The translations under genes were made by a program, and so were the position numbers. A DNA stretch of 5,128 nucleotides from Deltaproteobacteria bacterium. Its GTDB lineage: Bacteria; Desulfobacterota; SM23-61. The stretch is from the NCBI GenBank assembly GCA_029857975.1, contig JAOUFX010000297.1:1-5128 (forward strand), in the 5' to 3' direction. Shown one piece after another: positions 1-5,128 of the stretch; within the stretch, counting starts at the first letter, position 1; each line of letters begins with the position of its first letter. The notes below the pieces were generated by a model. The model was not told the DNA's origin, made no database searches, and saw nothing but the letters and a program-made list of their open reading frames with translations.

Positions 1-1008
1 GATGAGGATCACTCCATCTTTTTTCACCGCGGGAATGGCTCCCACAGCGGCTTTGGCAAGCTGGTAGTGATTGCGACCCACGTACCCCCCATGGGTGAGA
101 ACAATATCGAACTCTTCTTCCACGGCAATCTCGACGTAGGTTTTAATTCGGCGCACAGCCTCTTCCAGGACTTTTTCTAGGTCTCCGGCAAAGACTCCGG
201 TCAAACGCATATCTTTGTCCAGGGTCACGGTGATGGTGAAATCGACGCCCACGGCCTTAGCAATCGCCGTGGCCTCTTCATGGCAAGGGTTACCTGCCAG
301 AATTAAATTGGTAGCGTTGGCCGATTCCAGAAAATCCGGGCTGTGGAATTTTTGAATGGTCCGCAAATCAACCAGGCCGGGGCATATCGCTTTTCTTCCG
401 CCGGAAGCTCCGGCCATAAAGTGACTTTCGGTCAGGCCGGTGGCGATCTTCAGGTCGGCCTCATAAAAATTCTTATTCAAAAAAACTTCTGTGCCGGTGG
501 GCGTCTTTCCCACGCGAATTAAAGAGGCTTCATCTTCGCAATCATGGTCCTTAATTTCGTAGGCGGAAACGATCTCTTTGCCCAGCATCTCGACTTTTTC
601 CCGGGGAGTGCTGGCCCGGTGTGTCCCCGTTCCCACGATGATCCGGATATTCTTTTTCCGAACCCCCAGGGCCTGCAGTTTTTGGAGAAGGGGAGGGAGG
701 ATGCCGTTTTCCCCTTGGTAAGGAACCGGACGGGTGATGTCCGAAACGGTAATGGCTACCCGCAGTTCATCCGCAGGCCTTCCCTTCCCTTTGACAATTT
801 TCTCCCAACTCAGGCCCCCCAAAGGTTCATCGAGGGCCTTGGCGATCTCCTTGGCCGGGTCCGGCAAGGCCTCTGCTTTTTTCATGGTCATTACGGCGCA
901 ATCCCGCGGCACAGACACGGTGAGCGGCCCGCCGGAAAATTCCACCTTAATTTTTTTCCAACCTTTGATCCCGGTATTTTTTAGGGCAGCCATTAGATCT
1001 AATCTCAT
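1..1008 (-). CDS. larA: LarA-family nickel-dependent 2-hydroxyacid racemase/epimerase, C-terminus cut by window edge
   Basis: The 336 residues visible match the lactate racemase (LarA, DUF2088) family, which uses a nickel-pincer nucleotide cofactor to racemise 2-hydroxy acids by hydride transfer. The family signatures are present in order: SDITRP (D90, R93), GTGTHR (H130), ESHFMAGASGGRKAICPG (H196, K206) and H222. The spacings H130-H196-K206-H222 equal those of Lactobacillus plantarum LarA H108-H174-K184-H200, which makes K206 the cofactor-linking lysine and H222 the nickel ligand. K319 sits about where LarA K298 is expected. The reading frame is open to the left edge, and with family members near 420-430 residues, roughly 90-100 residues including the conserved Trp lie outside. 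I chose the ATG at 1008 because GGGGG lies 8 nt upstream; an in-frame ATG at 993 is an alternative. No cofactor genes (larB, larC, larE) are in view. Substrate is unresolved: family members act on lactate, malate, phenyllactate or sugar acids. Confidence 0.93.
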   Translation of the reverse strand, partial: MRLDLMAALKNTGIKGWKKIKVEFSGGPLTVSVPRDCAVMTMKKAEALPDPAKEIAKALDEPLGGLSWEKIVKGKGRPADELRVAITVSDITRPVPYQGENGILPPLLQKLQALGVRKKNIRIIVGTGTHRASTPREKVEMLGKEIVSAYEIKDHDCEDEASLIRVGKTPTGTEVFLNKNFYEADLKIATGLTESHFMAGASGGRKAICPGLVDLRTIQKFHSPDFLESANATNLILAGNPCHEEATAIAKAVGVDFTITVTLDKDMRLTGVFAGDLEKVLEEAVRRIKTYVEIAVEEEFDIVLTHGGYVGRNHYQLAKAAVGAIPAVKKDGVILI

Positions 1009-1016
1009 CTTTTAAA

Positions 1017-1021
1017 CCCCC
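1017..1021 (-). promoter_or_regulatory. Putative ribosome binding site of the LarA-family gene
   Basis: On the minus strand GGGGG is followed by an 8-nt spacer (TTTAAAAG) and then ATG at 1008. It is G-rich rather than a good AGGAGG match, so it is a weak site. It supports the start at 1008 over the in-frame ATG at 993, which would lie 23 nt downstream of it. Confidence 0.5.
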
Positions 1022-1031
1022 TATCCACTGG

Positions 1032-1121
1032 CGAATGCTGATCGGGGAATGCGGAAAAAAATTCATAAGCCGAATTCCGATAATCGGCATTCCGCATTCC
1101 GAAATCCGCATTCCGAATTCC
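1032..1121. repeat. Heptamer-based inverted-repeat element, copy 1 (between dehydrogenase and LarA genes)
   Basis: This non-coding element is made of degenerate 7-bp units. On the + strand the right arm has units starting at 1087, 1094, 1101, 1108 and 1115: three are exactly GCATTCC, one is GAAATCC and one GAATTCC. Two further units (GAATTCC at 1072, GATAATC at 1079, then one extra G) extend it leftward. The left arm (1033-1060) has the same unit in reverse orientation, for example GAATGCG at 1047. Positions 1032-1056 are complementary to 1090-1114 at 20 of 25 positions, ending in a perfect 11-bp stem (1046-1056 with 1090-1100) around a 33-nt loop. Inside lies a near-perfect palindrome, 1072-1092. 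The element starts 2 bp after the dehydrogenase stop codon. It has no coding potential that I can support. It resembles REP/BIME-like or MITE-like intergenic repeats in layout, but I do not recognise a named family. Confidence 0.8.
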
Positions 1122-1123
1122 TT

Positions 1124-2446
1124 CTATTCTTGGGGAATCAAATTTAGGTCCCCGCTGAACGCTGCTTCCAGGGTCGGTTTCATCAACCGGTCTACATCTC
1201 CTCGCTCCGTTTCCATGGGTGTGGGCATGTTCTGCAGCTTCATCTTCAACTGGGGATCCTTGGCCGCCTGAATCATTCGTCTCAAATGGGCTTTGGACAC
1301 ACCCGCTTCCGCCAGCGTTGCTGGGAAACCCAGGAACTTGGAAAACTGGATCATCCCTTTGGCGACCATCATGGCCAACGTTCGCCCTTTCTTGCCTTCC
1401 GTTTTGGCTTTGATAAACCCTCTTTCTTGTAAAATTGCGGCCAAGACGGATAATTGATCCTGGATCCTGGGGGCAAACAGAACCGTGTAATACGGATTCA
1501 AAATCGCGCACGCCCGTCCATGGCTTAACACGTCAATCAAAGAAAAGCTCCCCAGATGGGGCCCGCTGGTTCCCCCGATCATGATGGAATATCCTCCCAG
1601 GTCAGTGCCCAATCCCAGGCAAAGCCTGGCTTGCCGGTCTCGGGAATTCACCTTCAATTGTGGAAGTCCGTAGACGATCAACCTCAGGCAGGCCCTGGCC
1701 ACTTCTTTCATTTTGGTATAATAGGGCTGGCCCGTCGCCCCCATGAAAACCTCCCAAGCATGAGCGATGCCATCCAAGCCACCATCCAGCGTGAGGTTCA
1801 TCGGAGAATCCAGAGTCACCCCGTAATCGAAGACAGCGGCCTGAGGCACGATCGCTTCATCGACGATGAGCTTTTTCTGCCCTGTGACCAAGTCGGTGAT
1901 GTTGGCATATTTGGTCAAATGGGCACCCGAGCTGGCCGCGGTCTGTACGGCGACGAGGGGAATGAGCAATTGATTCGTTTGTTGCTTTACTGCACTCACA
2001 TGGCCCACGCCAAAATAAGGATCAATCGAACTGGCCGTGGAGTCGGAAACTTGCAGGGCATTTTGGGCGTCGGCGGGAGAATAGGTTGCCAGCACATTGG
2101 CAGCCTTGGCCGCGTCGAGGGTGCTCCCGCCCCCCACGGCAATGATTGCCTTAGGCCGGCAGCGGGCCACATGGAGTGCCAGCCGGTACAAATCTTCGCG
2201 CGGGGCATTCGGCCTGGCGCCGGCTATGACCTCAAATTCCACCCCTTTTTCTTTCAGGGAATCGCCTACAGATTTCTGGATTCCAGCCATCCAGGCTTCT
2301 CCCAGATCAGCCATAATCACCAGGGCCTTCTTCCCGTACTGGCTGGCCAAATCGCCCACTTTGCCCAGAACCTCGAATCCGAAAAAGTAGGAATTTCCTT
2401 TCCAATCGGTCAGCATCTTGCGGGCATTTTCAACGTATCTTTCCAT
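1124..2446 (-). CDS. Divergent iron-dependent alcohol dehydrogenase family protein
   Basis: This 440-residue protein has the Fe-ADH (group III, dehydroquinate synthase-like) fold signatures: an N-terminal nucleotide-binding half with GGGSTLDAAKA at 105-115, and a C-terminal metal-binding half with GGLDGIAHAWE at 222-232, where D225 and H229 have the D-x3-H spacing of FucO D196/H200. LSHGRACAILNP (H309) matches the PHGxxNAxLLP ligand motif. Known members reduce aldehydes/ketones or oxidise alcohols and diols with NAD(P); the substrate here cannot be read. It is unusual in two places. The common PTTAGTGSE loop is QTAASSGAH (168-176). The region with two His separated by four residues in FucO (H263, H267) has only H297 in TSGPH, so one usual ligand position appears to be Thr. 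It is also longer than typical (about 380-390), partly around 122-158. A strong AGAAGGAGGT site precedes the ATG. It is cytoplasmic, with no signal peptide. It lies between two heptamer elements and 115 bp upstream of the LarA gene. Confidence 0.9.
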   Translation of the reverse strand: MERYVENARKMLTDWKGNSYFFGFEVLGKVGDLASQYGKKALVIMADLGEAWMAGIQKSVGDSLKEKGVEFEVIAGARPNAPREDLYRLALHVARCRPKAIIAVGGGSTLDAAKAANVLATYSPADAQNALQVSDSTASSIDPYFGVGHVSAVKQQTNQLLIPLVAVQTAASSGAHLTKYANITDLVTGQKKLIVDEAIVPQAAVFDYGVTLDSPMNLTLDGGLDGIAHAWEVFMGATGQPYYTKMKEVARACLRLIVYGLPQLKVNSRDRQARLCLGLGTDLGGYSIMIGGTSGPHLGSFSLIDVLSHGRACAILNPYYTVLFAPRIQDQLSVLAAILQERGFIKAKTEGKKGRTLAMMVAKGMIQFSKFLGFPATLAEAGVSKAHLRRMIQAAKDPQLKMKLQNMPTPMETERGDVDRLMKPTLEAAFSGDLNLIPQE

Positions 2447-2450
2447 CGCT

Positions 2451-2458
2451 ACCTCCTT
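2451..2458 (-). promoter_or_regulatory. Strong Shine-Dalgarno site of the dehydrogenase gene
   Basis: The minus strand reads AAGGAGGT followed by AGCG and then ATG at 2446, a near-perfect anti-16S match at short spacing. It fixes the dehydrogenase start and is clearly stronger than the sites before the receiver and LarA genes. Confidence 0.85.
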
Positions 2459-2461
2459 CTC

Positions 2462-2543
2462 AAATTGCAGGTTGACGACTGTGGAGTGCGGAATAAGCTC
2501 TTAACCATTCATTCCGCCATCCGAAATCCGCCTTCCGAAATTT
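2462..2543. repeat. Heptamer-based inverted-repeat element, copy 2 (between receiver and dehydrogenase genes)
   Basis: This is a diverged relative of the element at 1032-1121. On the + strand its right arm has five 7-bp units starting at 2509, 2516, 2523, 2530 and 2537 (TCATTCC, GCCATCC, GAAATCC, GCCTTCC, GAAATTT in turn). Aligned without gaps to 1087-1121 it matches at 28 of 35 positions, and the central GAAATCC is identical. The left arm, 2462-2494, is the inverted counterpart: it is complementary to 2511-2543 at 21 of 33 positions, with a 7-bp perfect stretch nearest the 16-nt loop (2488-2494 with 2511-2517) and AAATT matched at the outer ends. The last unit abuts the receiver stop codon with no gap, and the element ends 3 nt before the dehydrogenase Shine-Dalgarno site, so it fills almost the whole gap. 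The left-arm boundary is less certain than the right-arm one. Confidence 0.7.
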
Positions 2544-2909
2544 TTATTTTATTGCTTCTTCCACCAAAGCGATCAATCGCTTGGGCGCGATCGGCTTGGG
2601 CAGGTAAAGGTTGGCTCCGACCTCCACTCCCCTTTGTTTGTCCTCTTCGCCGCTTTTCGCCGTCAGCATCATGATCGGTGTCTCGGCGTAGGAATTGATC
2701 TGGCGAATTTTCTGGCAGACTTCGAACCCGTTCATTTCCGGCATGATTACATCCAAGATGACCAAGTCAAAATGTTCGCCAGAAATTTTTTCCAGGGCTG
2801 CGGGTCCGTTGGGGGATGCGGTCACGGAAAATCCCAAAGGGGACAGTAACTCCTTAATCGCAATCAATACCAGCTCATCATCGTCTACCACTAAGATCTT
2901 TTTGGCCAT
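2544..2909 (-). CDS. Single-domain response regulator (CheY-like receiver)
   Basis: This 121-residue protein is a stand-alone receiver domain. All expected residues are present: the acidic pocket D9-D11 in VVDDDE, the phosphoacceptor D53 in VILDVIMPEMNG, the switch threonine T83 in MLTAK, and the lysine K105 in LPKPI. It ends right after the last receiver helix, so there is no DNA-binding or enzymatic output domain. Such proteins act through protein-protein contact or as intermediates in a phosphorelay; which applies here is unknown. It lies 103 bp downstream of a sensor kinase that has no receiver of its own, so that kinase is the likely phosphodonor (inference). The start at 2909 has AAGGA 10 nt upstream and begins with the typical MAKKILVVDDD. 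It gives no direct indication of a link to the downstream dehydrogenase, from which a repeat element separates it. Confidence 0.95.
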   Translation of the reverse strand: MAKKILVVDDDELVLIAIKELLSPLGFSVTASPNGPAALEKISGEHFDLVILDVIMPEMNGFEVCQKIRQINSYAETPIMMLTAKSGEEDKQRGVEVGANLYLPKPIAPKRLIALVEEAIK

Positions 2910-2919
2910 GATTTTTCAT

Positions 2920-2924
2920 TCCTT
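2920..2924 (-). promoter_or_regulatory. Ribosome binding site of the receiver gene
   Basis: AAGGA on the minus strand lies 10 nt before the ATG at 2909, a slightly long spacing. An out-of-frame ATG overlaps the spacer (2917-2919), but it does not lead into the receiver frame, so it is not the start. Confidence 0.55.
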
Positions 2925-2939
2925 TTATTCTTGGAATCG

Positions 2940-2964
2940 CTTCCTCCGATCGAAAATGAGGAAG
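2940..2964. other. Short perfect inverted repeat in the kinase-receiver gap
   Basis: CTTCCTC (2940-2946) and GAGGAAG (2958-2964) form a perfect 7-bp stem around an 11-nt loop that itself contains the palindrome CGATCG. On the + strand it is followed by AC and six T (2967-2972), a terminator-like arrangement, but no gene runs in that direction. On the minus strand, the direction of the genes, no T tract follows. It might be a protein-binding site, an antisense-facing terminator or chance. The rest of the 103-bp gap (2910-3012) shows no promoter that I can support. Confidence 0.3.
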
Positions 2965-3012
2965 ACTTTTTTAAACCTCCATCTGCTTCCAACCAGCTTC
3001 CATCTCTCCGTT

Positions 3013-5128
3013 TTAAGTCGGTAGAATTACCCGGAAGGTCGTTCCTTCATCAAGCTTGCTCTCCACCTCTATCCGTCCCCCGTGAGCCTCAATGATGCCA
3101 TAACAAATTGAGAGCCCCAGCCCTGTGCCTTTCCCTACTTGTTTGGTACTGAAAAAGGGCTCAAAAATCTTATCCAGATTCTCCTCCGGGATTCCGGACC
3201 CTGTATCTTTGAAAGAGATTTCCATATCATTCCATCCGTTACGCAAAATCAAACCCGTGCTAATGGTCAGTTCCCGCTTGCGATCCACTTTCCCCATGGC
3301 ATCCCGGGCGTTCGATATGAGGTTGAGAAAAACCTGCTCCAGCTGATTGGCATCCCCCCAGATCTTCGGCAAGTTCGGCGACAAATTTTTTATCAAGCGG
3401 ATGCCATGATTCAGGAGTTGCTGGCCCGTAATCATGAGGGCATTTTCGATGGGCTCATTGATGTCGATCTTGCGAAAGGCAAATTTGGACTGCCGGGAAA
3501 AATCGCGCAGGTGGTTGATGATTTTGGCGATGCGTTCATGGCACCGCTGAATCAGATCCATCCGCTTCTGGTTCTCATCCTCTTTGTCCAAATTCTCCCG
3601 CATGACGTAGAGGAAGGTATCCGCAGCCATCAGGGGATTGTTCAGCTCATGGGCCACCCCGGCGACCAACTCTCCCAGGGCGCGCATCTTCCCGGCTTGG
3701 ATCAGATGGGCTTGGGTCTTTTTCAATTCTCCTTCTAACTTTTTCTTCTCGGTTAGGTCTTTAAAAACCCCCAGGGTGCCAATGATCTGACCGGATTCAT
3801 CCTGCAGCAAGGAAGCCGAGGTCAGGATCGGAACCGTTCCGTTTTTTTTCACCACCTTCGTTTCATAGTTCTTGAGAGTGCCTTTTCCCCGCAAGATCCC
3901 CATGATCTTCCGCGCTTCGTGCAACCCGTTAAGGTAAAACTGATGAATAGGAAGTCCTATGATGTTCTCCCGGGACCTCCCCACCATCTCTTCAAACGCC
4001 CGGTTCAGAAAGGTAATCCGCCCCTTGGGATCCGTAGTCACGATGCCGTCCACTGAACTCTGCACGATGTTTTCCAGGTAATCCTTAGTCTTCCACAACT
4101 CTCTTTCCAGAGCCAACTTCTCGGTAATGTCCCGGGCAATCTCCAGGAATCCCAGCGTCTTGCCCGAGGAATCTTTCAGCGCGGTGACGATGGCATGAGC
4201 GGTAAAGGGGGTGCCATCCTTGCGAACCCGTTCCAGCTCATATTCGGTCATGCCTTCGGCTTCCACTTTGCGGGAGATCTCTTGAATGATGCCTCGCGAC
4301 CGGTCGTCTTTGCGGAAGGTTCTCCCGATGCGCATCTCACCCACCACTTCCTCTTTGGTCCACCCAAAGAGGTTCACGGATCCGCTATTATACTCCAGGA
4401 TAACCCCGTCGGGATTTGTGGCGATAATCGAATACTCCGTCGAGCTTTCCAGCACGCTATTAAGCATGTTGGACAGGTTGCGATATTTTTCTTCTTTTTC
4501 CTGAATCTCAACGGTACGAGCATGGACAATATCCTCCAAGTTTCGCGTATAATTGAGCACCTGATCCGCCATCCGGTTGAAGGACTTGGCCAGGATTCCA
4601 ATCTCGTCTCCAGTGGTGAGGTTGACCTTGTGGGTCAGGTCTCCGCCGGACATCTTGGCTGTGACCGCGGTCAACTCCAGGAGCGGCCGAGTGAGCACCC
4701 GGGAAAGCATGATGGTCAGCAGGATGGCCAAGGCAACGGTGCCTAAGGCCACTAAGGTGATAAAAAACTTGGTGCGGGCCACCCCTCCAAAAACCTCCTC
4801 TTCATAGCTGCCCGCAGCGATGATCCAGTCCCAATCCCGAAAATATTGATATTTATTGATCTTCACCCGGGGATGCGTCTCACCCAACTCTATGTTGGCC
4901 CAGGGGTAGCGGAGGGTTCCTACCTCATTCTCTTTCAAGAGAGGGGCTTTGCGGACCATTTCTTTAATGTACTCGAATCCCGCCGAGTCCCGGGCCTCCA
5001 AGATGCTCTCCCCTTCTTTGGCCGGGTGAACGACCAACCTTCCGGAACTGTCCATGATGAAGGCATACCCGGTCTTTCCGATCTTGATGGATCTGATCGC
5101 CGTCTTAAGGGCCACGGCCCTTTGTTCC
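3013..5128 (-). CDS. Cache-HAMP-PAS-PAS sensor histidine kinase, N-terminus cut by window edge
   Basis: The frame is open to the right edge. A GTG at 5115 could be read as a start, but the preceding codons (E-Q-R-A) and the position inside a sensor domain argue that it is an internal Val. Residues below count from that codon. Residues 1-110 are the end of a periplasmic Cache sensor (IGKTGYAFIMDSSGRLVVHP; FRDWDWIIAAGSY), a family that commonly binds small ligands such as carboxylates or amino acids. A transmembrane helix (about 116-136) and HAMP (137-190) follow, then a short coiled-coil linker, PAS 1 (about 213-333), PAS 2 (about 343-455), a HisKA domain with H489 in VAHELNNPL, and an HATPase with N598/N602 (NLISNARDAM), DTGSGI (637-642), FEPFFSTK (651-658) and GKGTGLGLSI (661-670). 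All catalytic boxes are intact. It should autophosphorylate on H489 and pass the phosphate to the receiver encoded downstream. A first transmembrane helix is expected outside the window. The ligand is unknown. Confidence 0.95.
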   Translation of the reverse strand, partial: EQRAVALKTAIRSIKIGKTGYAFIMDSSGRLVVHPAKEGESILEARDSAGFEYIKEMVRKAPLLKENEVGTLRYPWANIELGETHPRVKINKYQYFRDWDWIIAAGSYEEEVFGGVARTKFFITLVALGTVALAILLTIMLSRVLTRPLLELTAVTAKMSGGDLTHKVNLTTGDEIGILAKSFNRMADQVLNYTRNLEDIVHARTVEIQEKEEKYRNLSNMLNSVLESSTEYSIIATNPDGVILEYNSGSVNLFGWTKEEVVGEMRIGRTFRKDDRSRGIIQEISRKVEAEGMTEYELERVRKDGTPFTAHAIVTALKDSSGKTLGFLEIARDITEKLALERELWKTKDYLENIVQSSVDGIVTTDPKGRITFLNRAFEEMVGRSRENIIGLPIHQFYLNGLHEARKIMGILRGKGTLKNYETKVVKKNGTVPILTSASLLQDESGQIIGTLGVFKDLTEKKKLEGELKKTQAHLIQAGKMRALGELVAGVAHELNNPLMAADTFLYVMRENLDKEDENQKRMDLIQRCHERIAKIINHLRDFSRQSKFAFRKIDINEPIENALMITGQQLLNHGIRLIKNLSPNLPKIWGDANQLEQVFLNLISNARDAMGKVDRKRELTISTGLILRNGWNDMEISFKDTGSGIPEENLDKIFEPFFSTKQVGKGTGLGLSICYGIIEAHGGRIEVESKLDEGTTFRVILPT

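Noticed and set aside
544..984. + strand open frame of 146 codons
   Set aside because: It is antisense to the LarA-family gene, whose minus-strand frame keeps all family motifs in order.
1046..1100. Rho-independent terminator after the dehydrogenase gene
   Set aside because: On the minus strand the seven-T run lies within the loop, just before the second arm of the hairpin, rather than after the stem, so the classical layout is absent. A role in mRNA 3'-end stability remains possible.
1033..1121. CRISPR-like array
   Set aside because: The units are 7 bp, contiguous and degenerate, with no spacers, and they occur in inverted arms. This does not fit a CRISPR array.
1005..1511. Minus-strand open frame of 168 codons overlapping the dehydrogenase in another frame
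   Set aside because: It lies in a second frame of the dehydrogenase, reads through the heptamer element, and shows no domain signature. Translation of the repeat units explains its tail.
1556..2674. Long + strand open frame (372 codons) antisense to the dehydrogenase and receiver
   Set aside because: It runs across two well-supported minus-strand genes and the repeat between them, has no recognisable motif, and has low-complexity shadow composition. It is the complement of real coding sequence.
3139..3738. + strand open frame of 199 codons over the kinase transmitter
   Set aside because: It is a mirror of the conserved HisKA/HATPase coding sequence, with no motif of its own.
5113..5115. GTG at 5115 as the start of the kinase
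   Set aside because: The frame stays open to the window edge, and this point is inside the Cache sensor domain. A start here would lack the first transmembrane helix and most of the sensor.

Overview
The window carries four protein-coding genes, all on the minus strand, so transcription runs from right to left. In that order they are: a membrane-bound Cache/HAMP/PAS/PAS sensor histidine kinase (its N-terminus lies beyond the right edge), a single-domain CheY-like response regulator, a divergent iron-dependent alcohol dehydrogenase family protein, and a LarA-family nickel-pincer racemase/epimerase (its C-terminus lies beyond the left edge). The gaps are about 103, 97 and 115 bp. No convincing terminator or promoter separates the genes, so one transcript or two overlapping transcripts are both possible. 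No RNA gene, CRISPR array or transposase is visible.

The kinase and receiver form an obvious two-component pair: the kinase has an extracytoplasmic Cache sensor and an intact transmitter, and the receiver has no output domain. The two enzymes downstream suggest metabolism of small 2-hydroxy acids, alcohols or diols. LarA-type enzymes invert the configuration of 2-hydroxy acids by hydride transfer, and Fe-ADHs interconvert alcohols and carbonyl compounds with NAD(P). That the sensor controls these enzymes is inference from gene order only.

The most unusual feature is a pair of related non-coding elements at about 1032-1121 and 2462-2543. Each is built from degenerate 7-bp units (consensus near GCATTCC/GAAATCC on the + strand) arranged as two inverted arms that can fold into a long hairpin. 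Each begins 0-2 bp after the stop codon of a minus-strand gene and fills most of the gap up to the next ribosome binding site. They are in the same orientation and bracket the dehydrogenase gene.

The organism is probably a Gram-negative environmental bacterium of moderate GC content. The gene style (Cache-PAS kinases with a VAHELNNPL H-box, a stand-alone receiver, anaerobic-type Fe-ADH, LarA) fits Desulfobacterota/Deltaproteobacteria or a similar anaerobic lineage, but this is an impression, not a demonstrated placement.
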